Shown piece after piece: positions 42,632 to 51,926 of a stretch of DNA of 64,000 nt. Where the stretch lies: NCBI GenBank assembly GCA_046350055.1, contig JAXMBC010000001.1, positions 4,650,001 through 4,714,000 of the forward strand, read 5' to 3'. Positions within the stretch are counted from its first letter, which is position 1. Each line of letters starts with the position of its first letter. Source of the DNA: JAEUIE01 sp046350055. Lineage in GTDB: Bacteria; Planctomycetota; Planctomycetia; Gemmatales; HRBIN36. The notes below the pieces were generated by a model. The model was not told the DNA's origin. It ran no database searches and was given only the letters and a program-made list of their open reading frames with translations. Both the position numbers and the translations under genes were made by a program.

Positions 42632-43753
42632 TCAGTTTTTGATCGAACGCACACAACGAAATCCGGTATGGGACATGCCCGTATCAGGTGATGTTCCTCG
42701 CCGGGCTGCATTACGGTAACTTTCGCAATATGACTGATGGCACAGGAACGAACCCCCACGAACAATTCGCTTCGGTGTGTACGATTCATTGGGATCGTAA
42801 CTGTCACTGGGCCCGGGTGGATTGACCATAACCGATGCTGTCCGCTTGTATTCATCAGCACGGTACCAGTCGCTGCACCATTCCCAAACATTCCCTGCGA
42901 CATCGTACAAACCCCAGGCATTGGGTGAGTAAGATTTCACGGGTGATGTACGCTCCCAGCCATCAGCCCTGGTGTTGTGATGAGGAAAAGTCCCCTGCCA
43001 GACGTTGCATCGACTGCAAATCTCATCAGTGAGTGGTTCATCGCCCCATGTGTAGCGTTTGCCTGGTAGACCAGCTCGAGAGGCGTACTCCCACTCAGCT
43101 TCGGTAGGCAAGCGTTTGTTCGCCCATTTGGCGTAGGCTTCCGCATCATACCAGGAGACATGCACAACAGGGTGATTGTCTCTATCTTTCAAGTCGGTCC
43201 CCGGCCCTTCGGGATGCTTCCAGCAGGCGCCGGGTGTCCATTTCCACCACTGACTGATGTCTTCCGTACCAACGGGTTTACCTGGGGAAACGAAGACAAG
43301 CGATCCAGCTACCAGCAGTGCATCATCCGGCTTAGGTGTATTGGGAGGCAACTGCTTTTTCAGCTCCTCCCATTCAGGCTTCTTCTCAGCCGTAGTGATA
43401 TAGCCGGTGGCATCAACAAATGCCTTGAACTGTGCGTTGGTTACCTCGGTCTCATCCATGAAGAAGGCTGACAGTTTTATAGTGCGGACAGGTCGTTCAT
43501 TTGCCAATGCATTGTCGCCACTGCTACCCATGCTGTATTCCCCAGCGGGTATCAGCACCATACCTGCAGGCGGAATCGGTGTTGCTGGCTGCTGCACAAA
43601 CCTGGTCAGGAGAAACGTAACGATAAAAGCTGCAATTGCGAATGCTCCGTAGAGCAGAATAGATGGCTTTACAGTCACTGAGGGACCCATATTCGGTTCG
43701 GGAGTGTTCCGCGACATGATCATCTCGTGTGGCGTTATCGATTCCATGATCAT
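42632..43753 (-). CDS. Membrane-anchored formylglycine-generating enzyme (FGE/SUMF1)
   Basis: The roughly 373-residue protein has one N-terminal membrane helix (ILLYGAFAIAAFIVTFLLTRFV) and an FGE-sulfatase domain (PAGMVLIPAGEYSMGSSG, HPVVHVSWYDAEAYAKWANKRLPTEAEWEYA, GNVWEWCSDWYRADEY). The active-site pair is complete: Cys about 338 and 343 in GGSFLCHQSYCESYRNAARR, matching the copper-binding cysteines of true FGE. It can therefore be expected to convert sulfatase cysteines to formylglycine, probably outside the cytoplasm. No sulfatase gene is adjacent. The start is uncertain among several ATGs. 43753 is taken. Confidence 0.9.
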   Translation of the reverse strand: MIMESITPHEMIMSRNTPEPNMGPSVTVKPSILLYGAFAIAAFIVTFLLTRFVQQPATPIPPAGMVLIPAGEYSMGSSGDNALANERPVRTIKLSAFFMDETEVTNAQFKAFVDATGYITTAEKKPEWEELKKQLPPNTPKPDDALLVAGSLVFVSPGKPVGTEDISQWWKWTPGACWKHPEGPGTDLKDRDNHPVVHVSWYDAEAYAKWANKRLPTEAEWEYASRAGLPGKRYTWGDEPLTDEICSRCNVWQGTFPHHNTRADGWERTSPVKSYSPNAWGLYDVAGNVWEWCSDWYRADEYKRTASVMVNPPGPSDSYDPNESYTPKRIVRGGSFLCHQSYCESYRNAARRGTSPDTGMSHTGFRCVRSIKN

Positions 43754-43841
43754 AGCGAACAAACCAGCATTACTCTACCAGTGAATTGCAAATCGCAGCC
43801 CAGACGGCAATACCATAGCGTACTCCCTGATATCCATTGAG

Positions 43842-45476
43842 TTACTTGACACCGCTCCTCACTCGTGCAGGAAGAAACTCATCTCCAGCCTTCCATGTGG
43901 GTAGTGAAGCTGCATTGGCTGCTTGTTGTGCAGCATCCAGGGCGAACCGGATCAACACTGGATGTCCGGCGAAATCCCAGTCTTCCTGGTACTTGTCCTT
44001 GGGTGTGTGGTAGGTGTTGGCAATGAAATCCGCCACAAGCTTCTTTGTGAAGTCCGCTGGCTTGCCCTTGACCCTTTCGCCCCGCGCGACCGAAAAGGCT
44101 GGTACACCACCCCGCGCCAGGGCGAAATGATCCGACCGATAAAAAGTGCCCAGATGCGCCCGGTGGTCTGGTTCAATACTCAGGCTATGTCGTCTGGCTG
44201 TCTCCTGCAGCATCTCCCAGGCTGTGGTTCGCTCGGCACCGTTCAGCACGATCGACTCCGGCTCGCCGATTGGCGAGACCATGTCGAAGTTGAAGTTCAT
44301 CGCAATTTTTCCCAGAGGCATGACAGGATGCGCTGCAAAATGCACAGCGCCCAACAGGCCACTCTCTTCTGCTGTAGTGGCAACAAATAACGCAGTCCGC
44401 CTGGGACGAGGCGTCAGCGTCGACCAGGCTCGTGCCAGTTCCATCAGGATGGAACAACCACTTGCATTGTCCTGAGCTCCACTGTAAATCTCTTCGACCC
44501 CGGTCGAAGACCGATTCATACCTAAATGATCCCAGTGTGCACTGAACAGTACCGCTTCGGACTTCAGAACAGGATCACTGCCCTCGATGGCCCCAACCAC
44601 GTTGCGGGAGAGGATCTTCTGGATGCTCGTGGGTATATTCCCCTTCAATCGAAGGCCCAACGAGACCGGCTTGAAACCAGGAGTATCGGCTTGTTTGAGA
44701 GCACTGTTCACCGTCATACCCGCCTGGGCTAACAGTTTCTCTCCACCCTGCGACGAAAGCCAGCCTGCAAATGCCAATGCTGGAGCATTCGGATCTCGCA
44801 GCAGCTGTGCTCCTTTGACAGTTCGCACCACTGAGTACGGATAGCCTGCAGTCTCCGGTGTGTGAATGATAAACACCGCTTTGGCTCCACGCCGGGTGGC
44901 TTCCTCAAACTTGTAAGTCCACCTGCCATAGTAGGTCAGCGACTTACCCTGAAAGAAACTCTTGTCCTCGGAAGGCGGCTCATTGGTAAACAGTACCACC
45001 ACTTTGCCTGTGACATCTATACCCTGATAATCATCCCAGCCGTACTCCGGTGCGGTAATGCCATGCCCCACAAAGACAGCTTCCGCATCAAACCTCTCAT
45101 CGCGCTGGCAGTGGGTAACTCCGACAAACTCCTCTTCCATGCGCAACCCAACATTCGAGCCACCCTTTATGATCTCCAGTGTCGCCTCGGGCTTGGTTTT
45201 CACCAGGACTAGCGGCACCTTCTGAAAGAAGGTGCCATTGTCGCCCATAGGCTTCAGCCCCGCTTTTTGAAACACTTCTGCAATATAGTCTGTTGCTAAT
45301 TCCTCACCCCGCGTCCCTACGCCACGTCCCTGCAACAGGTCACTGGACAGGTACTTCACATCCGCTCGCATGCGATCGATCGATAATGCTGTGCCAGCAT
45401 CCTGGCCTCTTACCGAAGAGAATAGTAGCAGCGAGATGAGAAATGCGATATTCTGGCGATGACGATGTAGTGGCAT
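43842..45476 (-). CDS. Secreted M28 family zinc aminopeptidase with PA domain
   Basis: The 544-residue protein starts at MPLHRHRQNIAFLISLLLF, preceded by an excellent AAGGAGG. A signal peptide, a protease-associated domain insert (HCQRDERFDAEAVFVGHG and following) and an M28 catalytic domain follow. Zinc ligands are all visible: His in FSAHWDHLGMN, Asp in GAQDNASGCSILMELA, Glu-Glu in ATTAEESGLLGA, Asp in NFNFDMVSPIG, and His in FYRSDHFALARGGVPAF. It probably cleaves N-terminal residues from exported peptides. It is an isolated gene, divergent from the VOC protein. Confidence 0.92.
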   Translation of the reverse strand: MPLHRHRQNIAFLISLLLFSSVRGQDAGTALSIDRMRADVKYLSSDLLQGRGVGTRGEELATDYIAEVFQKAGLKPMGDNGTFFQKVPLVLVKTKPEATLEIIKGGSNVGLRMEEEFVGVTHCQRDERFDAEAVFVGHGITAPEYGWDDYQGIDVTGKVVVLFTNEPPSEDKSFFQGKSLTYYGRWTYKFEEATRRGAKAVFIIHTPETAGYPYSVVRTVKGAQLLRDPNAPALAFAGWLSSQGGEKLLAQAGMTVNSALKQADTPGFKPVSLGLRLKGNIPTSIQKILSRNVVGAIEGSDPVLKSEAVLFSAHWDHLGMNRSSTGVEEIYSGAQDNASGCSILMELARAWSTLTPRPRRTALFVATTAEESGLLGAVHFAAHPVMPLGKIAMNFNFDMVSPIGEPESIVLNGAERTTAWEMLQETARRHSLSIEPDHRAHLGTFYRSDHFALARGGVPAFSVARGERVKGKPADFTKKLVADFIANTYHTPKDKYQEDWDFAGHPVLIRFALDAAQQAANAASLPTWKAGDEFLPARVRSGVK

Positions 45477-45597
45477 CTCGCCTCCTTGCAACAGGTGATT
45501 GTTGGATGTCATACATCCTACCTGTTTCTACTCATGTTGCAATTGACTGAAGCTTCAGGTCGTAGCTCCAAACACAATTGATTCTGGCGAGGATACC

Positions 45598-46383
45598 ATG
45601 TCCGAGCGATTACACCGTCGTGTCTTTCTGCAAGCAACGGCAGCTGTACTTACAGCGATGCATGCCCCTGCACATCATCTGCATGCTGCAACCGCAGAGG
45701 TAAATCCACGGCTGCTTCATCTGCGTTTGCAGACCAGCAAACTGGATGAACTGCGGCACTTCTACACAAGGAAGATGGGACTGACACTCTCTGCTGAAAC
45801 TAAGACGGGTTTCACGGTGCAGTCAGGCTCTTCGAACATGGAATTCACTCAGGCTGCGAAGGGCGTCGAGCCTTTTTATCACTTCGCCTGGAACATTCCC
45901 GAAAATCAATTTATCGAAGCAAAAGCCTGGCTGGCCCATCGCACACCACTTCTGATAGACAGCATCACGAAAAAGGATGAAGTGCACTTTGCAGCCTGGA
46001 ATGCCCATGCTGTCTACTTCCGCGATCCTGCAGGGAACATTGGTGAACTTATCGCCAGGCACAAGTTGACCAATAGCAGTACCAAACCGTTTTCTGAGAA
46101 GCAACTACTCTGTATCAGCGAGATAGGTCTGGTGACTCGCGATGCCATGGAGTGGAGCAACACCATTCAGAAAAGCCTGCAATGGCCCAAATCCGGCAGT
46201 GAACTGAGCTTCATCGGTGATGATTTGGGATACCTGATAGTCGCTCCCGTGGGTCGCCCCTGGCTGCCTGACAGAATTCAAAAGGCAGCCATTGCACCTG
46301 TCGAGGTGATGGTGGATAGCAAGCTCACCGAGCCACTGCGATGGAACAACTCAACGTATATTGTATCAGGACGCAGGGCGTGA
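45598..46383 (+). CDS. Exported VOC-superfamily (glyoxalase-like) protein
   Basis: The 261-residue product has a Tat-like signal (HRRVFLQATAAVLTAMHAPA). The VOC fold follows: HLRLQTSKLDELRHFYTRKMGLTLS, GVEPFYHFAWNIPENQF and NAHAVYFRDPAGNIGELIARH, typical of extradiol dioxygenase/glyoxalase relatives. A second half (LCISEIGLVTRDAMEWSNTI) is a degenerate repeat. The substrate is unknown. GAGGATACC precedes the ATG. Confidence 0.8.
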   Translation: MSERLHRRVFLQATAAVLTAMHAPAHHLHAATAEVNPRLLHLRLQTSKLDELRHFYTRKMGLTLSAETKTGFTVQSGSSNMEFTQAAKGVEPFYHFAWNIPENQFIEAKAWLAHRTPLLIDSITKKDEVHFAAWNAHAVYFRDPAGNIGELIARHKLTNSSTKPFSEKQLLCISEIGLVTRDAMEWSNTIQKSLQWPKSGSELSFIGDDLGYLIVAPVGRPWLPDRIQKAAIAPVEVMVDSKLTEPLRWNNSTYIVSGRRA

Positions 46384-46384
46384 A

Positions 46385-46582
46385 CTATTTCCGAGTCATC
46401 TCGGTAGCACGCATCCAGGCTTCTTCCAGAGTCGTACCAGTTGCTCTGATAGTACGTTGCCCGTTCGTTCCCGTTACTTCCCAACCATCCTGGACAGCTG
46501 CATGGCTGAGCGACCAGCCTTCTTCATGAAGCCAATCGAGAACGATCTCTGCAGATGATTCTGGTTCGGGTAGTGGTCTCAT
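46385..46582 (-). CDS. Small hypothetical protein
   Basis: A 65-residue soluble protein (MRPLPEPESSAEIVLDWLHE, later WEVTGTNGQRTIRATGTTLEEAWMRA). It has no signal or motif I recognise. The pattern suggests a small alpha/beta domain, perhaps with a beta-hairpin around the GTNGQ turn. It ends two bases from the convergent VOC gene. Coding-like composition and the clean end support it, while the ribosome-binding site is weak. Confidence 0.55.
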   Translation of the reverse strand: MRPLPEPESSAEIVLDWLHEEGWSLSHAAVQDGWEVTGTNGQRTIRATGTTLEEAWMRATEMTRK

Positions 46583-46731
46583 GGATTGGATATTAGCAAG
46601 CACTACAGAAGCTGCAAGTAAAATAGTTTTACGTCACTGAATTCTTGGTACCTGTTGTTTTTCATGAGGATTGACCGCGTGTTCATAACCTGAAATACTG
46701 GACATAAATACTTGCAGACTGGAGTTGCATC

Positions 46732-47619
46732 GTGAATTACACAGAACAAACGCCCTCAACGAACTGGGCTCCTCTAAACTATAAAAACCGTACTATTGCC
46801 GAAGTGTGGTTCAAACCCGAAGGTGAACAACACGTACTGACTTTTCGCCTCCCCACGCAGAGTTTTCAACTTCCTGACTTGTCTCCCTTCCTTACCGTGG
46901 AAAACCTGCTCAAGTCCGTTTCTATTCCGGTTTCAGAAGTGGAGTCGTGGGGCTTTGCGTTAACCGAAACAGGCCAGCCTCTAGAAGAGCTTAGTCAACC
47001 CCTCAAGCCCCCTGCTGAAGGTGATGCATACTTGCCAGTGTTCGTTCGACTGAAGCCACCTGCAGTATTAGCTGACTGCACGGACTTCGAGCAGTCAGGA
47101 ACACTCTCCTCGCAATGGCAGCACCTCATGACTCGCTGGAACACTATTCTCGCTGCCGAGGTCAACATTGATACTTTGCGTCTGCGTATGGAAGGAGTCC
47201 GTGCTGAAATGGAATCGGCTGTGAATAAGTCGCTGTCGACTGACGATAAGCTGAATGCGTTCAATGCTGACGTTGCTCAATGGAACAAAGCCAAAAGCCG
47301 TGCACGGTATACCCTGCCCAAAGCGAAGGAGTTTGTTCATCGTGCTACCTGGGCTCTGGGCACCCCTGAACGGAAGAAGCTGGACGAACGTTTTAAGTAC
47401 GATGCACCGCCCCCACTCACCCAAGCCGAGATGGACTCGCTGCGCAACGAGTTAGACAATTTGTTGAAAGATCGTCAAATCCTGGCGGCTCAAGGTTTGA
47501 CAGCCTATCAGGAATGCAGGAACTGTGCTTCAGACATGCAAGGCACCTTGCAAACCTTGCAAAGAAATGCCGCCACCAATGCCCAAAAGAAAAGGGTTGC
47601 CACCCGCGCCAAGAAGTAG
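46732..47619 (+). CDS. Hypothetical protein with helical C-terminal half
   Basis: The 295-residue protein starts at GTG 46732 with GGAG about seven bases before. I do not recognise a family. The N-terminal 110 residues are beta-rich (TIAEVWFKPEGEQHVLTFRLP, VESWGFALTETGQPLEEL). The remainder is strongly helical and charged (LRLRMEGVRAEMESAVNKSL, QAEMDSLRNELDNLLKDRQI), likely coiled-coil, and ends in a basic tail (KKRVATRAKK). There is no signal peptide. It is probably a lineage-specific cytoplasmic protein. Confidence 0.7.
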   Translation: MNYTEQTPSTNWAPLNYKNRTIAEVWFKPEGEQHVLTFRLPTQSFQLPDLSPFLTVENLLKSVSIPVSEVESWGFALTETGQPLEELSQPLKPPAEGDAYLPVFVRLKPPAVLADCTDFEQSGTLSSQWQHLMTRWNTILAAEVNIDTLRLRMEGVRAEMESAVNKSLSTDDKLNAFNADVAQWNKAKSRARYTLPKAKEFVHRATWALGTPERKKLDERFKYDAPPPLTQAEMDSLRNELDNLLKDRQILAAQGLTAYQECRNCASDMQGTLQTLQRNAATNAQKKRVATRAKK

Positions 47620-47837
47620 TTCTGAATACATGGCTCATCGACAAATGAGTTGCAGGCAGGCGTGGTGGGATAACAATACTCTTGTAGTACTGCGACTAGC
47701 GGTTGCACATGGTTTTCAGCGTTGCAGAGTTGCTCATCTATGAGTGACTCATTTTTACAGTTCGCAAGACAAGTCTTGTACCTTGCCGCGTCTACCGATT
47801 ACACTGCACCCTTATCCACCGGGCGACACATCAACCC

Positions 47838-49340
47838 ATGCAACGACTTGTTACTTTCGTCGTTATTCTCCTGGGAATCCTGCTTCTTTCTGCAGGGCTC
47901 TATCTCACCGTTCTTGGCCCTGCAGCCACAATGACCACGGTTTCGGTGGCTGCTATCAAGCCCGGCGACCAGGAAGCCGCCTGGTTGCATCCCGCTACCA
48001 ATATTGCCACCTGGGAGAGGTTCGTCGCCGGGCTCAAAGAATTGCCCGATGTCTCCATCGACGATACTGCCGCCTTTCCAGAAGACAGCATGAAGCTACC
48101 CGTTGTAGGCATCCAGTATCCCGGCAACGCGCGCACCCTGTGGATTCGCTGGTACAAACTCACTGGCCAGCGTAACATCGAACAATGGGTGAATGAACTC
48201 TGCCTGCGCACCCCACCTCCCATGGCCATCGTCGGTGGAGGCAACAGTGAGCGTGCTCGCGATATAGCTCTTCATCTCAAACGACTTTCACAAAAGCAAT
48301 CCGTTACCCGCCTCCCTGTCTTTCTCATTACCACGGCGACCGCAGACAAAGTACTACACCCTGATACTGGAATCATTGATCTCATGCAAATCTATCCCGA
48401 GCGCAGTTTCCGTTACTGCTTTACCAACAGGCAAATGGCCGAGGGCATACACGACTTCGTCCAGGAGCACATCAATAAAGATAGAAATCTCGAAATCACC
48501 TCCCCGCGAATCAGCCTGATCAGTTGGCACGACGACCCCTTTTCTGAAGATCTTGTCGATCAGTTCGAAGAAATCTGGCGTACCCCCACTCCGACCTCAC
48601 CGGTTCCAGGCGTCTGGGCGCACCGTATCGCACACAGTGTCGGCAGCCTGAACCAGCCTAACAAGCCAGAAGCTGCAGCCATCGACAAGCTCATTAAGGA
48701 GGCCAGTTCTGAGTCCATTGTCTTCCGTGGCCGAGAATTGCTTGTACTACCAGGCGGCCCGAATCCATCGCGACGGGTGCTCCGCACGCTCTACCGCACT
48801 GATCCGCTGGAACGCCACTTCTGGGTCGTCACAGTGGCTGATGCCATTGATTGGAACACGCTATATCGTGACCGACGACTCACCTGGTCAATCGAAGATG
48901 TCCCATTTACCTTGATTGCATTTATGCATCGCAATCCCGTGGAGCAGCAACTTCGTGCAAGCCCTGGCTTCGTATCCGACGACAGCACACTGGACGCACC
49001 AAACAGCACCGGAACCGATGATCTGCTTCTCTATCGTGACATTGGCCTGTCACTCAGCAAAGCCTTCAAGGAGGTAACAGAAGAGAATGATCCAGCTAAC
49101 ATACTGCTCCGTCACATGCGTCAGGAGTTGGATCCGCAGGGGCAGCCGCTCTTTGATGATCAAGGCAATAGACCTGGCCGCGCCGGCGAGTTCATCACCC
49201 TGCTTCGGCCACAATATGATGGCCAACAGGTGTTGCCGAAAAGTAAAATCGAAGTCTTCGAACGGATGGTAGCCTCCAACTCCTGGCGGCGAGTCATCGC
49301 CATTGATGCCGACTACAGCACCAACCGGGGGAAGCCATGA
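47838..49340 (+). CDS. Membrane-anchored periplasmic-binding-like sensor partner
   Basis: The 500-residue product has one N-terminal membrane helix (LVTFVVILLGILLLSAGLYLTVLG). The large extracytoplasmic part looks like a type 1 periplasmic-binding fold (MAIVGGGNSERARDIALHLKRL, VFLITTATADKVLHPD, ISLISWHDDPFSEDLVDQFEEIW). The stop overlaps the start of the histidine kinase (ATGA), so the two are translationally coupled. A role as ligand-sensing partner of the kinase is inferred. The ligand is unknown. Confidence 0.7.
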   Translation: MQRLVTFVVILLGILLLSAGLYLTVLGPAATMTTVSVAAIKPGDQEAAWLHPATNIATWERFVAGLKELPDVSIDDTAAFPEDSMKLPVVGIQYPGNARTLWIRWYKLTGQRNIEQWVNELCLRTPPPMAIVGGGNSERARDIALHLKRLSQKQSVTRLPVFLITTATADKVLHPDTGIIDLMQIYPERSFRYCFTNRQMAEGIHDFVQEHINKDRNLEITSPRISLISWHDDPFSEDLVDQFEEIWRTPTPTSPVPGVWAHRIAHSVGSLNQPNKPEAAAIDKLIKEASSESIVFRGRELLVLPGGPNPSRRVLRTLYRTDPLERHFWVVTVADAIDWNTLYRDRRLTWSIEDVPFTLIAFMHRNPVEQQLRASPGFVSDDSTLDAPNSTGTDDLLLYRDIGLSLSKAFKEVTEENDPANILLRHMRQELDPQGQPLFDDQGNRPGRAGEFITLLRPQYDGQQVLPKSKIEVFERMVASNSWRRVIAIDADYSTNRGKP

Positions 49341-50878
49341 TCCAGGCATCCAGCCGCTGGTGGCGCTACCTTCGTGGCCTCACTCCAGCCGTCATCCTCT
49401 TCGTAATAGTCGTTGGTATCATGATTTTTGCAGTCGAGACCCGTCTCCGTGATGAATTAGAGTTCGAGGATAACATCTTGAAGGAGTGGGTCTTCGAAAC
49501 ACGAGTGGGGCAATCGACGTTGCCGGAGTTAGTGAAGCAATATCTAGCGGAACAGGGGCCGGACCTGGAAGAACGGCGTGATGCAGTACAGACCCATCTC
49601 ACAGTACTGGGCGATCTGACCCGCACCAATCAGGGACTCTTGCCTCTTTTTCCCGTTTTATATCGCATGGAACTGCGTTTCAGCCCTGAACAGCGTCCAC
49701 GCATCCTCTGGAGTTCCAACAGCCCCGTGCCTCGTGATATTAAACCTCAGTCGTTCCCATTGGTGACATACCACGGTGTAGAGGCGACGCTCGATCTCGC
49801 AGTCCAGTTGCGTGCCTTTGCAAGCAGGCAGGAAGAAGTCAGCAAACGACAGGCGCAAATGCGGCATGGGCTCAGTCTCATTGCGATTGCTGCAGCAGCA
49901 GTCGCTCTCCTTTGGGTCACACTGTTCCTTCGTCGCGAACGAATGCTGGAGCTCAAAGAATTCCGGGCTCGTGAACAACTCGATGCCCTGGAACGCCAGA
50001 GGCTGGAGGAACAAATACTCAGGGAAGAGGAGGAACTCAAACGCAAGGAAGCGGAGAAGCAGGTACTCGAAGCCCGCACCAAGCTTTACGCCGATATCAG
50101 TGTGCTGGCTGGCTCATACGCACACAATATCAAAAACCTGCTGGTCCGCCCCAATGATCTGCTCCATCGCTGCCTGACGCAGCCAACTTCGGTTGATACT
50201 ACCATGCAGATGCTCAGCGAAGCTCGTGAAAGTTTGCGCGCAGTCTCGGAGCGCACTCAGCAGATACTTCGCACAGTCCGTCGCGATCTCGAACCACCTG
50301 TTACGCACACAATAGACCTGAATCAGGTTGTCAACGCTCTTGCACAACAATGGTGTCGTCTGGCGGAAGAACAGTGGAAGCTGCGTCTGACTATCGTACC
50401 TTCAATGCATCCTGCGATGGTGCATGGCGATCCTTCCCATTTGCAACAGGCATTGGAGAATATCCTCTGCAATGCACGGGATGCGACTTTTGAAGAACGT
50501 AATCGCCGCAGAGAAATGGCCCGAACGGCAACCGCATCAACGCCTGCTCAACGTCAGGAAGCGATTTTGGCGGCTGCAGCATGGCAGGGAAATGTCACGA
50601 TGACCATCACGCATCAGGAAAAGGACATCGTGTTGATTATTGTGGACAATGGCATTGGCATGGCGCCTGACGTACTGGCCCGCTGCACCGAAGCCCACTT
50701 CACTACCAAGCGCGATAATGCACTGCACGAAGGCCTCGCTAGTGGAATGGGTCTGGGCCTTTCATTTGTTGCATGGGTTGTGGAGCAACATCATGGCAAG
50801 CTGACAATCGAAAGTAAATTACATCAGGGGACGACACTTCGACTGAGCTTCCCTCAAGCAGCAACTGCTAATGCTTGA
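49337..50878 (+). CDS. Sensor histidine kinase
   Basis: The 513-residue kinase has a first membrane helix (LTPAVILFVIVVGIMIFAVE), an extracytoplasmic segment and a second helix (LSLIAIAAAAVALLWVTLFL). A long basic/acidic coiled coil follows (RAREQLDALERQRLEEQILREEEELKRKEAEK). The phosphoacceptor region is GSYAHNIKNLLVRP, with His before the NIKN. The ATPase has N-box ALENILCNARDATF, G1 IIVDNGIGMAP and G2 GMGLGLSFVAWVVEQHHG. All catalytic boxes are intact. No response regulator is adjacent, so it is an orphan kinase. It pairs with the upstream binding-protein-like gene. Confidence 0.9.
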   Translation: MIQASSRWWRYLRGLTPAVILFVIVVGIMIFAVETRLRDELEFEDNILKEWVFETRVGQSTLPELVKQYLAEQGPDLEERRDAVQTHLTVLGDLTRTNQGLLPLFPVLYRMELRFSPEQRPRILWSSNSPVPRDIKPQSFPLVTYHGVEATLDLAVQLRAFASRQEEVSKRQAQMRHGLSLIAIAAAAVALLWVTLFLRRERMLELKEFRAREQLDALERQRLEEQILREEEELKRKEAEKQVLEARTKLYADISVLAGSYAHNIKNLLVRPNDLLHRCLTQPTSVDTTMQMLSEARESLRAVSERTQQILRTVRRDLEPPVTHTIDLNQVVNALAQQWCRLAEEQWKLRLTIVPSMHPAMVHGDPSHLQQALENILCNARDATFEERNRRREMARTATASTPAQRQEAILAAAAWQGNVTMTITHQEKDIVLIIVDNGIGMAPDVLARCTEAHFTTKRDNALHEGLASGMGLGLSFVAWVVEQHHGKLTIESKLHQGTTLRLSFPQAATANA

Positions 50879-51348
50879 TTCTTCAGCAATCGGTGCATTT
50901 CCGTCGCCCAGAGTGGCGGCTGATCATGAGGCAAAAATGTCACTTGTTCATAACTGTGTAAACACTGCTGCATTGCGGGAAAACGGCTCGCCAGAATAGG
51001 CTTGCCGTATTCCACCGCCCAGATGGCAGCGCTGGGTACATCATCCACCTGCCGAGGCAGCCAGACCATGTCAGCCTCCGACAGTAATTCCTGCATCGGC
51101 ACCCTGGCTGAGACAATCGATACCGCATCACCAAAGGTGATGCCAGCCTTCCACGCTTCGATGCGTTCCTGCTCCACGCCATCGCCATGAATCGTCATTG
51201 TCAGATCTGGATAAACATATTGCAGGATACTGAACACCCAAACCGCATGTCGGCAACCTGCCTGTGTAGTCAGAGGGCCAGGTACATATATCGAATGCAT
51301 GTGATACTCGAGAAAGGAACCGAGATGCTGAAGTGCGAACTCCAGCAT
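50854..51348 (-). CDS. Short glycosyltransferase-like protein (GT-B C-terminal half only)
   Basis: The 164-residue product matches the C-terminal Rossmann half of a family 4 type glycosyltransferase (IYVPGPLTTQAGCRHAVWVF, TMTIHGDGVEQERIEAWKAG, PMQELLSEADMVWLPRQVDDVPSAAIWAVEYGKPIL). The donor-binding Glu-x7-Glu pattern is altered (DDVPSAAIWAVE). The acceptor-binding N-terminal half is missing, as full enzymes have about 370 residues. It may be a truncated remnant or a stand-alone domain. It overlaps the 3' end of the histidine kinase by 25 bp on the opposite strand. Confidence 0.5.
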   Translation of the reverse strand: MLEFALQHLGSFLEYHMHSIYVPGPLTTQAGCRHAVWVFSILQYVYPDLTMTIHGDGVEQERIEAWKAGITFGDAVSIVSARVPMQELLSEADMVWLPRQVDDVPSAAIWAVEYGKPILASRFPAMQQCLHSYEQVTFLPHDQPPLWATEMHRLLKNQALAVAA

Positions 51349-51375
51349 GGCATGACGGGGATATGGGATTCAGCA

Positions 51376-51846
51376 TTATTGAGTATGTTTCACGCCGATG
51401 GCCATTGCTTTGCCATCTTTGATGCGGGCCAGGAGGACGACATTCTCACTCTTCCGAACAGTTACATCTGCAGACTTGAGCATTACCAGCACCAGATAGT
51501 CATCATCCTTGACCACTTGATCGAGTAAAACCCGATCCTTGCTGGGCATACGATCTTTGGTGGCAGCGTATGTCATGACCAGCTTCACATCTGCCACACG
51601 CTTACCCTGGCTGGTATCACGGTTGTCGAAGAGTTTCTTCAATTCCACTTTGAGGATATCAGCTTGTTGGACAACGCACTGACCATCGTGGTACCAGGGC
51701 AACTGGCACATTGGAAGCATGCTATCCATATTGCCCGATTCGAGTGCAGCGTAGAAACGCTGTGCCAGTTCGGTAGCTAGTTTAATCTGGGGACGCTGGT
51801 CCTCTGACTGAGGTACCAGCAGGCAACATAATGCAATAATTAACAT
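51376..51846 (-). CDS. Secreted hypothetical protein, NTF2-like
   Basis: From ATG 51846 (GGGAGGG about seven bases upstream) the 156-residue product has a short signal (MLIIALCCLLVPQ). The helical start IKLATELAQRFYAALESGNMDSMLPMCQLPWYHDG has the shape of SnoaL/NTF2-like proteins, followed by beta strands (YLVLVMLKSADVTVRKSENVVLLARIKDGK). The function is unknown. It follows gcvPA on the same strand by 80 bp, where gcvPB might have been expected. Confidence 0.65.
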   Translation of the reverse strand: MLIIALCCLLVPQSEDQRPQIKLATELAQRFYAALESGNMDSMLPMCQLPWYHDGQCVVQQADILKVELKKLFDNRDTSQGKRVADVKLVMTYAATKDRMPSKDRVLLDQVVKDDDYLVLVMLKSADVTVRKSENVVLLARIKDGKAMAIGVKHTQ

Positions 51847-51926
51847 CTGCACGCCCTCCCTGGCGTTTCCTGCTGGATGTACAGTTCGCCAGCAGATGCA
51901 GGCAAACCAAGTCACATCATTCAGCA

